From assembly GCA_021292165.1 (NCBI GenBank), contig CM037876.1, forward strand, positions 309,578,492 through 309,642,491: a stretch of DNA of 64,000 bases, written 5' to 3'. The translations under genes and the position numbers were made by a program. Source of the DNA: Shinisaurus crocodilurus (taxonomy: Eukaryota > Chordata > Lepidosauria > Squamata > Shinisauridae). Positions 40,718-52,334 of this stretch are shown here, piece by piece. Every line of letters starts with the position of its first letter. Within the stretch, counting starts at the first letter, position 1. Below the pieces are notes generated by a model. The model did no database searches, had not been told where the DNA came from, and saw only the letters and a program-made list of their open reading frames with translations.

Positions 40718-40853
40718 CAGGGCTCTCCAACCTCGGTTCCCCAGATGTTGCTGGACTGCAGCTCCCAGAATCCCTTGCCATTAGCCATGCTGGCTGGGTA
40801 TGCTGGGAGCTGTAGGCCAGCAACATCTGGGGACCCAAGGGTGGAGAGCCCTG
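40718..40853. mobile_element. Palindromic hAT-like MITE (family A, GGGCTCTCC subtype)
   Basis: Ends CAGGGCTCTCCAACCTC and GGTGGAGAGCCCTG. The 8-bp duplication CTCTAGAG (40710-40717 and 40854-40861) fits the hAT preferred site nTCTAGAn exactly. The arms are more diverged than in the CAGTGTTCTCC subtype. Confidence 0.92.
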
Positions 40854-41777
40854 CTCTAGAGCCAGAGAACCATAAACAAGCTAACAGTCCCTGCTACTGC
40901 TCACCAGGAATGTGATGGATTTCAGCTACCTGGACCACCTGTGGCTTCCATGCCACAGATCATCCACCACTTAGGGTCTGAAGGCTACTGGTCGGCGGGT
41001 AAAACTTATGATTTTCCCCACCATACTTTGTCTTCAGATGACTCCGTTTCAGGTCTGGTGGCAGCCTCCTCTGCAGGCAGAGGCCTTCCAGGAGAGTCGC
41101 GATATGGCATGAGTGTAAGTGTGTGTGTTTTTTTGGGGGGGGGGGTCGACTCACTCCTCATCGGTGATGTCACAAGCATTAGCCAATAGGTACCCACGAT
41201 ACTTGCATCATCACGTTTCAAATAAGTCTGGACTGTGCTAAGTAAAGTATGGGTAAGAACTGGATGTTTTTCCACCCTCTTGACACCGTATTGTGGTGGT
41301 GGGGTGCTAGAGAAATATTGTGGTAACCGTAATAATTGTGTTTGTATACAGATAGAAAAAACGGAGTCTTTCACATTTCCATTTCTGTGGAGCTCTTTGC
41401 TTCTGGAGGTCGGGCCGGCTCCAACATTGTGCCGCTTTCGGCGCCTGCGGAAGAAGACCTCCTTGTTCTGGGAAGCCTTCTCTGCTCTCCAACCACCAGT
41501 GCAATGTTAATTTGTTTTCAATGTATTGTTTTTGTTTCTTTGATCTGTTTTTTTAAATCTTTTTATTGTTCACCGGAATCTACTTAGATACGGAGCTGTT
41601 TACATATACTGTAAACAAACAAACAAATAAATAATGCTGACCACACACACACATGCCGACAATAAACCTCACAACACCCCTGCAGGGTGAGCTGGTATTA
41701 TTATCATCCCCATGAGCTGGAAGTAGTGAGCTAAGCCTAAGATTATGGTGGCTTGACTGTTGGGCCATCCCATAATG

Positions 41778-42097
41778 CAGGAGTGCAGAACTTCTTTCAG
41801 CCTGAGAGCTGATTTCTATTTCAGGGAAGTTGGGCGGGGTGGGGGGGGAAGGGACGAGGCAAAAGGGGCAGTGTTGAAAATACTAGCATATTTTAGCGTA
41901 AAGTTCTTACTGCCAGGAACTAAGTCTTAGGAGAGACATTTCAACCTATTAGAAGGGTGGGGGGGATCGGAGGGGAGAGACTGCTCAAAAGCAGGGAAAA
42001 CACCAAAGCTGTCTGTGGTTGAGGGAAAGGGGCGTGGCCTTCTGCGGAACCCCGGCGGGCCGGACTTGGCCCCTCGGCTGGAGTTTCCGCACCCCTG
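41778..42097. mobile_element. Non-autonomous hAT-like element (320 bp)
   Basis: Starts CAGGAGTGCAGAACTTCTTT and ends GTTTCCGCACCCCTG. The flanks CCATAATG and CTATAGTG match at 6 of 8. The sister copy is 28385-28755. Confidence 0.65.
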
Positions 42098-42420
42098 CTA
42101 TAGTGAGTGGGCAACAAAGGTGAGATTTGAACTGGGGACCTCTTGACTCCTCGTTCGTGCTCTTTGCACGAACAGTGCACCAGCTCTCCCCAGAACAGGA
42201 GTGATTTCTTGAGGCAAGACACAGGGACCGTTTCAACCATATGCGGGACTAGCATCCCAATCCTAGGAACGTCCAAGCCTCAGCGCAGCCCGGAGACACC
42301 AACCCCTGAAAGGTCTTTTCAGCGGAAGCAGGGCTCGGCTGCGGAACACGCCCTCATCGAGATATGGGCCCATTTATACAAGTTTGCTACTGGGGATTCT
42401 TTTCGGCAAATGCGCTAGAA

Positions 42421-42551
42421 CAGGCTTCCCCAAGCTTGGGGCCCTCCAGAGGTGTTGGATTGCAACTCCCATCACTGATGGTCACGCTGGCTGGGAATGA
42501 TGGCTGTTGCAGTCCCAACACATCCGGAGGGCCCCGGCTTGGGGAAAGCTG
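42421..42551. mobile_element. Palindromic MITE (CAGGCTTCCCC type)
   Basis: Inverted arms CAGGCTTCCCCAAGCTTGGG and CCGGCTTGGGGAAAGCTG. No clear target duplication. The minisatellite at 10956-11735 derives from the same family. Confidence 0.75.
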
Positions 42552-42671
42552 CTGAAGATTGGTGATCTCTGAACTGCTGAATGTTTATTTCATACGCACC
42601 AAATATTCACTCTCAGCAGCTGACATCCTACGACTTTAAAAATGTTGTTGTTGTTGTTGTTGTTATTATTA

Positions 42672-42918
42672 TTATTATTACATTTATATTCCACCTTTTT
42701 TTTCTCTTGCAAGGAACCCAAGGCAGCTTACATGATCCTCCACACACACGCACAAACACGGTTTATCCTCACAACAACCCTGTGAGGTAGGCTAGGCTGA
42801 GAGTCAGTCACTGCACTGGCCCAAAGTCACCCAGTGAACTTCAGGGCCGAGCGCAGACTAGAACCTGGGTCGCCCGAGTCCCAGTCCAGCACTCTAACCA
42901 CTGCACCACACCGGCTGT
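42672..42918 (-). mobile_element. tRNA-derived SINE (family S1)
   Basis: Inverted copy next to (GTT)n(ATT)n (42644-42679). Core CTCACAACAACCCTGTGAGG, B box as CTAGAACCTGGG, A-box side CCACTGCACCACACCGG. Confidence 0.87.
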
Positions 42919-42959
42919 ATTTGACATTTAACAATACTGGGTCATTATCTCAAGGAGCG

Positions 42960-43322
42960 TCTCCAGCAACACCAAGTGGGCCGCTCAACAAGATCTGCCA
43001 CGGATGGCCTTCTCCTTGTCCCTTCAGCCAGAGCAGCTAGACTGGTGGGGACGAGGAAGAGGGCCTTTTCTGTGGCGGCCCCCGTACTGTGGAACTCTCT
43101 CCCAAGTGACCTCCGCCATGCCCCCTCTCTGATGAGCTTCCGTCGCTCATTAAAAACCTGGTTGTTCAGGCGGGAATATGGGGTGGGTTAAGATTTTAAA
43201 ATTTTTATATTGTTTTAATGTATTTTATTGCATTTATGTATTTTATTCTGTGTACATCGCCCAGGGTGACCGGTTGCCGGCCAGATGGGCGATAAATAAA
43301 TATTAATAATAAATAATAAATA
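42960..43322 (+). pseudogene. L2-like LINE 3' end
   Basis: Encodes the LINE tail motif RKRAFSVAAPVLWNSLP and SLMSFRRSLKTWLFRREY (42976-43191). An AT-rich 3'UTR ends GCCCAGGGTGACCGG...GGGCGATAAATAAATATTAAT. It is truncated at its 5' end. Confidence 0.85.
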
Positions 43323-43544
43323 AAATTGATATGTAATGATTAGGTTTGCAAGAAGTTTAATCATTAATTAGGTAGATTAATCCATTTTTAAAACTTTGAT
43401 TGACCAAAAAAAAAGGTGCCCCAATGAATTAGGCAGCAAGGTGTGTGCTTTTTAATAAATGTTTATTGTTTTTTAATGCAAAGGTTTATTTAAAAGAGAG
43501 AGAAAAAACCTTGCAGATGGTAAGCACCATTTCAAGCTGCAAGC

Positions 43545-43608
43545 CTGTAAGTCCTATTGAACTCAACGGAGCTTACTTCTGAGTATACATGTATAGGATT
43601 GCGCTGTA
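43545..43608. repeat. Short palindromic repeat (CTTACTTCTGAGTA type)
   Basis: TAAGTCCTATTGAACTCAAC, GGAGCTTACTTCTGAGTA and ATAGGATTGCGCTG. Same family as 25517-25605. Confidence 0.65.
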
Positions 43609-43774
43609 AAAGAAAGGCCTTCTCTCTGACCCTCTTGCTCTCCCCTTTTTTCTCTTTTTCATGGGAGGGAATGTGTGTGCACAGCATCTAAAAGCCAAGC
43701 AAATAGGCTTCTTGCTTCAGAAATATCGTTTATGCAAATATATGCAAATTTAATCAACAGGGTAAGCAACTAAA

Positions 43775-43905
43775 GACACAATCCTATTCAAGTTTAGACA
43801 GAAAAAAGGACTACAGCTCCCAGCATGCCCCAGCCAGCATAGCTGGCTGGGGCATGCTGGGAGCTGTAGGCCTTTTTTCTGTCTAAACTTGAATAGGATT
43901 GCATC
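43775..43905. mobile_element. Palindromic element (foldback family B)
   Basis: A long near-perfect inverted repeat: CAATCCTATTCAAGTTTAGA...TCTAAACTTGAATAGGATTG. The arms contain AGAAAAAAGGACTACAGCTC. Flanks are CTAA and TTAA, one base from a matching TTAA duplication. Confidence 0.78.
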
Positions 43906-43910
43906 TTAAA

Positions 43911-44555
43911 ACCCATATGCTTAATTGATTAACATTTATTTAATCAAGTTGTGCAGCCCTAGTTACGATATTTCACATTTGACAGCATTTGACATATTAC
44001 ATGCAAAGGTATTCAGTATTTGATAGGTGATGGTTTATGAGATTTCATGTTAGATTCCCTCCAAAACCACCAAGAGACATCAGTGTCCAAGGCACGTGTA
44101 TTTTGAATTCTGAGTTTAAAATGTCATATTCAAATTTGAATTTGGAATTTTGCATTCAGAATTTGAATGGAGAAATACAGTGAAAACTGAATATTTGTCA
44201 ATATTTGTTTCGGCTCCACATGGGATCCTCTTCCGGGGGGGGGACGTGTTTCCGGACCACTGAGCAAACACAGGCCCCACATTTAGGGATTAGGGGTCAG
44301 ACAGGATTTCCTGGGTGACATAGTGGGCCTCTGGGCATATTTGAGCCTTGAAATGAGAGCATGTAATACATGAAGTGCCACCGAGCAAATTTACTTGGGT
44401 GGGAGAGTTATTGAAACCAATGGGACTCACTTCTGAGTACATGAGGGGACGAGATATCAAAACCTGCTGGCCCAGAATGTGCCAGCCATATTGTTACCTA
44501 AACCTGGCCGGGGACAACAAATAACACCTAGACTTTTGGCTAAATGAAACACGGC
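43911..44555. other. Gene-free AT-rich stretch
   Basis: No gene or named repeat. AATTTGAATTTGGAATTTTG-type internal repetition occurs at 44125-44170. Confidence 0.3.
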
Positions 44556-44870
44556 CTTCTCAGAAGTGGCACCATTCTTGTGGAACTCCTTGTCTAACAA
44601 GGCCTGCCAGTCATGCTCACTCTGTCTGTCTATCTGTCTCTTTGGGGGGCAGCTTTCTGTTTAAATAAGCCATCGGTTAATTATTGCTGTTCTCCCTTTA
44701 TTTTATTTTATTTTATTTTGGCTTGATGTCCTCTGTTCTGTTCTGTTCTGCTCCTTAAAATTTTATTTGCTGGGTGTTTTAATATTGTATTTTTAGATTG
44801 TCATGTAAGCCCCCTCAAGGGTCCTTTCAGGACAAGTTGGCATGATGTGCATTTTAAAATAAAATCCATT
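44556..44870 (+). mobile_element. L2-like LINE 3' end
   Basis: GGCCTTCTCAGAAGTGGCAC and TTCTTGTGGAACTCCTTG encode the FSVAP.LWNSL-type tail. It is followed by a TTTTATTTTATTTTAT 3'UTR. Degraded. Confidence 0.6.
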
Positions 44871-45128
44871 TTAGTGGGTTGGGAGTTGGATTCAAACATC
44901 GGAGCTGACATTCACCATGTTCCGCAGGAGAAATCTTCTCCTGCGGAGCATGGAGACTTCTTTCGTTGTTTGCTTAACGAGATAAGATCCCAGCTTCTGT
45001 TCCCCCAGAACAATGTCAGTGTTCACCGTCAGGATGTCCCAAGGGGGTTGTGAAACAACCTCCAACTTGTTCTACTAGGTGTGCATCACACACACACATT
45101 ATTTCTGCCTCCTTCAGAGAGACTTCGA

Positions 45129-45242
45129 GAGCAATCCTACGCATGTTTAGACAGAGAGAAAAAAAAGAAGTCCAGCATGCTTCCAGGGGCGTGCTGGAAG
45201 TTGTCGGCCTTTTTTCGGTCTAAACATGCTATAGGATTGCGC
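45129..45242. mobile_element. Palindromic element (foldback family B)
   Basis: GCAATCCTACGCATGTTTAG...CTAAACATGCTATAGGATTG with asymmetric arms. TTAA is on the right side only (45244-45247 region), TTCG on the left. Confidence 0.65.
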
Positions 45243-45717
45243 CTTAAGAGAGCAATCCTGTGGTCCCTAGACAATGTCGCAGGAGCCAAAGGATCGTGCT
45301 GGAAGACCCCCTCCAAAGTGATAAACAGAGCTACAACCTGGGAAGGGTTTTCCCAATGTTGGAGCCCTCATTTTGGCTCTGCTCAGACACCGTGGAAGTT
45401 TCCACGGTGGCTCCTTCTATGAGGCTGGAACTCCGATCTCATAGGGGGTGGGGGAATGGGTATTTCAGGGGGGGCAGTGGGTGGGCAGGGGAGTAGCCAA
45501 GGATCCGTGGGATCCTCAGCTGTTCCTGCTCCCAACGACACCCCTGTCCCCAGGAAACATTTAGAGACACTCCTGAGTGCATCTAAATTCCCTCACCCCT
45601 TGCACTCGAGAGTGTACGATCGCTCTCTCTAACTGCACAAAGTTAGGGGGGAAGAGGAAAGGAGTACCTTCAAAAGAAACAGATTAAAGTAAGCTTTTAT
45701 TTCCATCACAGTCCACA

Positions 45718-45952
45718 GAGGTGGTGTTAGGGGGCGGCTCACTAGGGCTGGAGCCCCGAATCTTTCATTTGGTGCCCCGAATCTCTGGCAGGCCATCTGC
45801 CCCACCAAACTGCTGTCCATGGGCACTTGCTGAAATAAAGGGACACACACCCCCTCATGATCTCTGTTGCATCTGATCCCCTGGACTAGCTGGCTTTTTG
45901 CCCACAGGTGCTTCACCTCCTGCTGCCCCCGGCCCTTGAATCTTTCTGCCTG
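45718..45952 (+). repeat. Unclassified repeat (pair with 22930-23185)
   Basis: Shares GGAGCCCCGAATCTTTC, GGGCACTTGCTG, GATCTCTGTTGCATCTGATC and GGTGCTTCACCTCCTGCT with 22930-23185. About 85% similar by eye. Confidence 0.75.
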
Positions 45953-46086
45953 AGTTTTTTTTTTTTCTAAAATCAAATGCCCTCCTCTCCCCTGTCCGTA
46001 CATCTCTTTTTACAAATAGGGGTGTCCTTAGCTGACAGGGTCCTTTAAAAGTTTAAAGACACAGAGAGAGAGAGAGACTTTAGAGC

Positions 46087-46235
46087 ATGGCTCTCCAACC
46101 TTGGGTCCTCAGATGTTTATTTATTTATTTCTTATATTTATTAATCACCCATCTGGCCGGTCACCCGGCCACCCTTGGGTCTCCAGATGTTGCTGGACTA
46201 CAGCTCCCAGAATCCCTTGCCATTAGCCATGTAAG
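46087..46235. mobile_element. MITE arm interrupted by LINE-tail fragment
   Basis: CATGGCTCTCCAACCTTGGG at 46087 is continued at 46170 by CTTGGGTCTCCAGATGTTGC. Between them lie TTTATTTATTTATTTC and CACCCATCTGGCCGGTCACC, the inverse of the L2-like end at 43260. Confidence 0.6.
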
Positions 46236-46559
46236 TTAGCATATGCAAATTTGTGCTTTCTTTTTCTTTTTTTCTTTTGTCCTGTGGACCTGAGGCCTGG
46301 ATCTTTTCGGTACCTAGCACCACCCTTGCCGGTGCTGATGGAAGTGGAAGTTTAAAACATCTGGAGGGCTCCAGGTTGGGATGGCTGGTCTACCTGGACT
46401 TCCATGGCGATGGACATGTGACTGTATGTTGATAAGTCAAGAAGAGGAATAGATAACATTCGATTCCTTCCATTGGGGTAGGCGGAGGTGTCAGCTGAAT
46501 CTGAATAGAGATCTATGGAAGCATGCATAGTGGAAAGACAGTGGTGATGATGAAGTTGA

Positions 46560-46742
46560 TGATTTCCCTCATTAATAATAGCGGTCATCCAATGAAAATG
46601 ATTGGCAAGAGATTCAGGAAAGACCAAAGGAAGCCTCCTTCACACAGTGCACAGTCAACGGAACTTGCTGCTACCGCAAAGTGTGGTGACAGCCACCAAC
46701 TTAGATGGCTTTAAAAGGGATACATTCATGGAGGATTGTGTG
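46560..46742 (+). mobile_element. CR1-like LINE fragment
   Basis: CCAATGAAAATGATTGGCAA, GAGATTCAGG and GGCTTTAAAAGGGATACATT match the CR1-like 3' region at 48310-48470. Confidence 0.65.
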
Positions 46743-46761
46743 GTCAATTCCTAGTACCATT

Positions 46762-47433
46762 GTATTACCGACTTTATTGTATGCCTGCGAAACATGGACT
46801 ATCTATAAACGTCACTTCCACCTCCTTGAAAAGTTTCATCAACGTTGCCTCTGGAAAATCCTGCAAATTACTTGGGAAGATAGGCGAACAAATGTCAGTG
46901 TACTGGAAGAGGCAAAGACTACTAGCGTTGAAAAAATGATCCTTCAACGCCAACTTCAGTGGACCGGTCATGTTGTTCGAATGCCTGACTGCCGTCTCCC
47001 AAAGCAGTTACTTTACTCCCAACTCAAGGATGGAAAGCTGAATATCGGTGGTCAATATAAGAGGTTTAAAGATGTTCATAAGGCTAATCTAAAAAAATGC
47101 AATATAAACATCGAAAACTGGGAAGCTCCGGCCCATGAACGATCTAAATGGAGGTTGGCCTTTCACAAAGGTTCCATGGACTTTGAAGAAGCCCGAGTGC
47201 AAGGTGAAAGGGAGAAACGTGCTAAGCGAAAAGCACGTCAAATGAACCCTTTACAGGACCATCTTCTATCTGGTAACCTGTGTCCTCACTGTGGGAAGCT
47301 GTGTGGATCTAGAATTGGCCTCCACAGTCACTTACGGACCCATCGCTAGAGTCTACACAATCTTCTTTAGAATTTCCTCCTTTTATCCCGGAAGACAATC
47401 TTACTCGGTCACGAGTGATCGCATGATGATATT

Positions 47434-47479
<46 letters not shown>
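46762..47479 (+). pseudogene. 5'-truncated copy of the 12835-16815 LINE
   Basis: Starts CATTGTATTACCGACTTTAT and runs to the zinc-finger end, stop (47347-47349), 3'UTR and a long (ATG)n tail (47434-47479). The C-terminal ~195 residues remain open and differ from the full-length copy at only a handful of positions, for example ENWEAPAHE for ENWEALAHE. No flanking duplication was resolved. Confidence 0.92.
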
Positions 47480-47559
47480 GTAAGCTAAGTAAGAACCCCC
47501 AGGTTTCCAGGGAGTATTCTTGCAGTGCTGGAAACAAACCGCAAAGGAAGGCCACCCAT

Positions 47560-48720
47560 CACCCACATTATCCTCGCTTAAAAAGGGGACTGACCAGGAA
47601 AGAGATCTTGGGGTTGTGGTGGACGGCTCGATGAAAATGGCGACCCAGTGTGCGACTGCGGTGAAAAAGGCAAACTCCATGTTGGGCATAATTAGGAAAG
47701 GAACAGAAAATAAAACTGCCTCGATCATGCTCCCCTTATACAAATCTATACTGCGACCACACTTAGAATAATGTGTACACAGACAGTTCTGGTCACCGCA
47801 CCTACAAAAGGACATTTGTAGAGTTGGAAAAAGTGCAGGAAAAAGGGCAACTAAAATGATCAAGGGGCTGGACCAACTCCCATATGAGGAAAGGTTACAG
47901 CAGCTGGGATTGTTTAGCTTAGAAAAAAGGTGAGTTAAGGAGAGACACGACAGAGGTGTACACAATTATGCCTGGTGTGGAGAAAGTGGACAGGGAGACA
48001 TTTTTTTCTCCCTCTCTCTTAATAGAATCATAGAATCACAGAAAAGTAGAGTTGGAAGGGGCCTACAAGGCCATCGAGTCCAACCCCCTGCTCAATGCAG
48101 GAATCCAGGTCAAAGCATCCCCAACAGATGGCTGTCCAGCTGCACCTTGAATGCCTCCAGAGTGGGAGAGCCCACCACCTCCCTAGGTAGTTGATTCCAT
48201 TGTCTTATTGCTCTGACAGTCAGGAAATTTTTCCTGATGTTTAGGTGGAATCAGGGTTCCTGTAACTTGAGCCCATTATTCCGTGTCCTGCAAACTGGGA
48301 CCCAATGGGGTAATCCCATGAAGCCGATTGGTGGGAGATTCAGGACAGATAAAAGGAAGTGCCTCTTCACAGAGCACATAGTTAAACTATGGAATTCACT
48401 TCCACAAGATGTAGTGATGGCCACCAATTTGGAGGGCTTCAAAAGGGGGTTGGACAAATTCATGGAGGAGAAGGCTATCAATGGCTACTAGTCCTGATGG
48501 CTCTGTGCTTCCTCCAGTGTCAGAAGCACTGTATGCCTGTGTACACCAGTTGCTGGGGAACATGGGCGGGAGGGTGCTGTTGCACTCGTGTCCTGCTTGT
48601 GGGATCCCGTGGGCAGCTGGTTGGCCACTGTGTGAACAGAATGCTGGACTAGATGGACCCTTGGTCTGATCCAGCAGGGCTCTTCTTATGTTCTTTCATT
48701 TCACAACTGCTTCTATGTTC
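47560..48720 (+). pseudogene. CR1-like LINE remnant, with nested CR1
   Basis: Frames with DQERDLGVVVDGSMKM, KKANSMLGIIRKGTENKTA and MLPLYKSILRPHLE are interrupted by stops and frameshifts. An inverted CR1 3' end (48018-48300; AATCATAGAATCACAGAA, then the QLPREVVG region) is inserted. The host element then resumes (48301) and ends with CTGGACTAGATGGACCCTTG and CCAGCAGGGCTCTTC. Confidence 0.85.
48018..48300 (-). mobile_element. CR1 3' end nested in the CR1-like LINE
   Basis: The reverse complement of AGAATCATAGAATCACAGAA is the CR1 tail. The upstream part matches the reading frame of the copy at 12600-12830. Confidence 0.85.
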
Positions 48721-48724
48721 CTGA

Positions 48725-49385
48725 TTTGTTAACACAATAACTACAACAAAACTGCTGCCCTGGTGCCCTCATCACCTACTGTTCTCTGGGTGATCATTTG
48801 GAGGGGTGGACTTAGGAATGAGTAGAAAGGGCAAATAATGAGATTTTAACTTTGATCCAGGCTTTCAGGTTGAATCTCATCCAAACTGTTTTCCATCGTA
48901 TGTGTTCTCTCTTTTTTTCCAGAATGGATTTCCTGTAATTCTCATAAAACTTTGCTACCTGCGTAAAGAAAAGGGGGAAAAAAAAAAAAAAACCTTTCTG
49001 ATCTCTTTATGCTCAGCTGAGAGCCCTTTGCACAATCCAATCACTAGAAGAATCAAGAATTTTTCCTCCCCCCCCCCCGCCACCTCCCAACTCAAATAGG
49101 ATTAGAAACTTAATCGCCCCAAGTGAAGTAATGCAAACATATTGACTGCTTCCCTTTCACAGGAACACTTTTTTTCTTTTCTTTTTTTAAGGAAGAGAAG
49201 AAAAAGGAAGGAAAATGAATGCTATGCTTTGGTACAAGAGAATCCTATCCACATGGGCTCAGTATGACTAATAACCTTACTTTAGGGAACAATCACTAGA
49301 CATATTATAAAGCAATGCATTTCAAATCCTTATTTTAAGAAGACATACTTTTCATTTATAAAATGTATCAATTTCTTTTTCTGCT
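48725..49385. other. Gene-free stretch
   Basis: No gene or named repeat. Several poly-A, poly-C and poly-T runs. Confidence 0.3.
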
Positions 49386-49389
49386 AGAC

Positions 49390-49524
49390 CAGTCTTCTCC
49401 AACCCTGGGTCCCCAGATGTTTTTGGCCTACAACTCCCAGCATGCCCCAGCCAGCTACGCTGGCTGGGGCATGCTGGGAGTTGTAGGCCAAAAACATCTG
49501 GGGACCCAGGGTTGGAGAACACTG
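49390..49524. mobile_element. Palindromic hAT-like MITE (family A)
   Basis: A 135-bp inverted repeat, CAGTCTTCTCCAACCCTGGG and its inverse. Flanks TGCTAGAC and TGCTTGAC match at 7 of 8. Confidence 0.9.
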
Positions 49525-50066
49525 TGCTTGACACTCAGTGCCTTTTACATCATTATGCAATGGGGGGGGAGGAGGTGACCTAATGGAAAACTGAACTGGC
49601 CATTACGCTGAATGAGGTGGTGGATTGAGAAGGTGGCATGCTGGACTGTAGCACTTCAGTCCTCTTTTGGAATTTCTCCCCCCTGTAAAACAAACAAGCC
49701 ACACTGCATGTACTAATCTAGCACTTTGGGAAGAAAGGTTCTATATACCCCTGTCCTTGAGGTACTAGTTTACTACATGCATTTTACATGGGGGAGCAGC
49801 ATTCTAAATTGGGGGGGGGGAAGCCTTATCTGTAGTCTAAAAAGTGGTACGCTCCATAATTCTACCATCACCAGAGAAAAGTCGCCCTGCATCAGCATCC
49901 CTTCTATTTCCAGCGTTCGTCGGAGGCAAGTGCCACTCCTTGTGTAGCCGAAATGGCACCACCCACGAAAAGCGGGAGGTATCGGCCGGCTCGGGAACAC
50001 CCCAAGGTTTGCAGAACTACAAAAAAAAAAAAATCGTATGGGGGGAAAACCCTAAGGGGGAGAACC

Positions 50067-50555
50067 GAACAGCCCAATGAAAACTGAGCATGCTCAGCGA
50101 GCACAGAATGCTGTCTGACTGTTGCGGGCAGAACTTTGGGTAGGAGAGGGAACGGAATGGAGTGCCCTGGGGAAGGGCATGGCTGGCTGGAACACTGAGC
50201 AGGAACACTTCATGCCGCAACATTCTGTCGCAGGTCCGACATGTATATACTAACAGTGAACGTAATTCTCCAAGGGCTGCTCCTTATGTAGGCAAAATAC
50301 CACCATCCTCACACAAGGGGGAGGTACTGGGGGGGGGCTCCTAAAGGCGGGGAGAATGCAAAACAGTCCATTGAGCATGCTCAGTGGCCACCCAATGCTG
50401 AGTGCTTGTTAGAGGGACAACGCAAAAAACAAACAAAAAAAAAACCCCGGGAAAGGGGGAATGCAATGGAGTGTCCTGAAAGTGAGCGTGGCTGGCTAGT
50501 TGAATGGAAGCCTGAACAGACATGCTTTGCGAAGCAATGTTTTCTTGTAGGTCAC
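50067..50555 (+). repeat. Diverged tandem duplication (two units)
   Basis: 50067-50250 and 50355-50555 share TGAGCATGCTCAG (itself palindromic), GGAATGGAGTGCCCTG versus GCAATGGAGTGTCCTG, GCATGGCTGGCTGGA versus GCGTGGCTGGCTAG, and a final TCGCAGGTCC versus TTGTAGGTCA. An old local duplication. Confidence 0.6.
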
Positions 50556-50648
50556 ACTCATTTTATTCTTGTAATGGGTGAACTCACCAAAACAACTCCC
50601 CTAAACAACTTGAGGCCAGGATACCTAGCTGACCACCTTCCTCTATAT

Positions 50649-50751
50649 CAGTGCTCTCCAACCTTGGGTCCCCGGATGTTTTTGGCCTACAACTCCCAGC
50701 ATGCCCCAGCCAGGCCAAAAACATCCGGGGACCCAAGGTTGGAGAACACTG
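50649..50751. mobile_element. Palindromic hAT-like MITE (family A, short)
   Basis: 103 bp with a central deletion. Flanks CTCTATAT and CTGTATAT match at 7 of 8. Confidence 0.9.
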
Positions 50752-50759
50752 CTGTATAT

Positions 50760-51138
50760 ACACCAAATCGACCCCTGAGATCTTCCAAGAAGGCCTTATT
50801 AGTTGTGTCCCACGACCAACAGAGTGTTGTCAGGTAACGGCACGTAAGCAGGCCTTCTTGGTGATGGCACCCACCCTCTGGAACGCTCTCCCATGTGTGG
50901 TTCAAAAAAGGCAGAAGCTGCGGTGAGCTTCAAAGGCCTCTGGAAAATGCATTTGTTTACTCAGGCCTTCCCTGACACTGCTCTATTTTACTTCACTTGT
51001 TGTAACATTTTTAGGGTATTTATTATTTTATACTGTTTTTTTATATTGGCTTTTATATTGTATTGTATGAGGTTTTATGTAAACCGCTTGGAGATCCTGC
51101 GATGTCAAGTGGTATAGAAGTAGCTTAAATAGATAAAT
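50760..51138 (+). pseudogene. L2-like LINE 3' end
   Basis: ARKQAFLVMAPTLWNALP followed, after frameshifts, by SFKGLWKMHLFTQAFP. The 3'UTR ends AAACCGCTTGGAGATCC and a TAAATAGATAAATAAA tail. Confidence 0.8.
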
Positions 51139-51246
51139 AAACTCAGTGCAGAAGTGGTTTGGTACTTACGGACGTTCCTGAGGACCTCTTGGGCACAGCG
51201 AATCTGTTTTCCCAGCATCCTCTTAATGTTGGCGTATGGTATGAGC

Positions 51247-51925
51247 CAGGGATGTTGAAGAGTCCTTGGTCTCGAGTCACGAGTCTTTGGACCCGAGTCT
51301 CGAGTCCGAGTCCTTGGTCCAAAATGGTGACTCACGAGTCACGAGTCATGAGTCACTCCCAAAGCTGACTCCATGAGTCCCTATTAAAATCAATGGGTTT
51401 TTTTCCCAACAAAATAAGGCTACTTCAGATGTGTGGCTTAAATAAATTCTAGGCACAAGTGTGCCTTTTTATCTCATAACTCTGCCACTGATTTTGACAA
51501 GAACAGACGAGGCAGACAAACCCAAAATAACGAGGCAGGCAGAGGAGGCAGGGAACCCCAAAACAGGCAGGCAGAGGCCTTTGTCTTGGACAATTCAAAC
51601 TGTGGAACTGCTTAAGAAGAGACCAGGCAGGCGGAGGAGGCAGGGAACCCCAAAGCAGGCAGGCAGAGGCAGCCAAACCCAAAATGTCTGAAAGGTTGCA
51701 TTAGGAAAATGATTTTAAAAAATAAACTTGGATTGTTACTGCAACTGGGTCTAGGCAGCACCTGCAGGTGGCATCAAGCAGGGATGTTGAAGAGCCCTTG
51801 GTCTCGAGTCCCGAGTCGAGTCTCGAGTCCCATTAAAAATATTGGGACTCGAGTCCGAGTCGAGTCAGAGGGGGGACTCAGTCCGACTCACGAGTCGAGT
51901 CCTGGAGTCCGAGTCCCCATCCCTG
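51247..51925. mobile_element. GAGTC-rich hAT-like element, copy 2
   Basis: 679 bp with ends CAGGGATGTTGAAGAGTCC and CCCCATCCCTG. The perfect 8-bp duplication is GTATGAGC (51239-51246 and 51926-51933). It has the same GAGTC-packed ends, GAGGCAGGCAG repeats and second internal CAGGGATG (51779) as 3868-4651. The segment just before the internal start is unrelated in the two copies, so they have different internal deletions. Confidence 0.9.
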
Positions 51926-51963
51926 GTATGAGCGCTCTTGGGACTTCACACATCCGCATGGCC

Positions 51964-52334
51964 CTCTGGGAGCTGTACTTCGGTTTCACCTTATCCCTGC
52001 ACCTACCTCTGAAGAGCTGCCTGGGAATCCAACTACCCCCCCCTCCCCAAACAAACTCAGGAACAAGAGAGGGATTGAGACTAGGGGACAACCAACAGCA
52101 CACACACACCCCAAACAACACCATCATCTGCAAGAAACAATTAAGAGCTCCTCTGGGAGCTGTACTTCGGTTTCACCTTATCCCTGCACCTACCTCTGAA
52201 GAGCTGCCTGGGAATCCAACTACCCCCCCTCCCCAAACAAACTCAGGAACAAGAGAGGGATTGAGACTAGGGGACAACCAACAGCACACACACACCCCAA
52301 ACAACACCATCATCTGCAAGAAACAATTAAGAGA
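51964..52334 (+). repeat. Tandem duplication, ~187-bp unit
   Basis: 51964-52150 and 52151-52334 both begin CTCTGGGAGCTGTACTTCGG and end AAGAAACAATTAAGAG. Near identity indicates a recent event. Confidence 0.92.

Noticed and set aside
46705..47349. 214-aa zinc-finger ORF as a host gene
   Set aside because: It is the truncated 3' end of the LINE at 12835-16815, with the same 3'UTR and (ATG)n tail. The first ~18 codons are unrelated flanking sequence.
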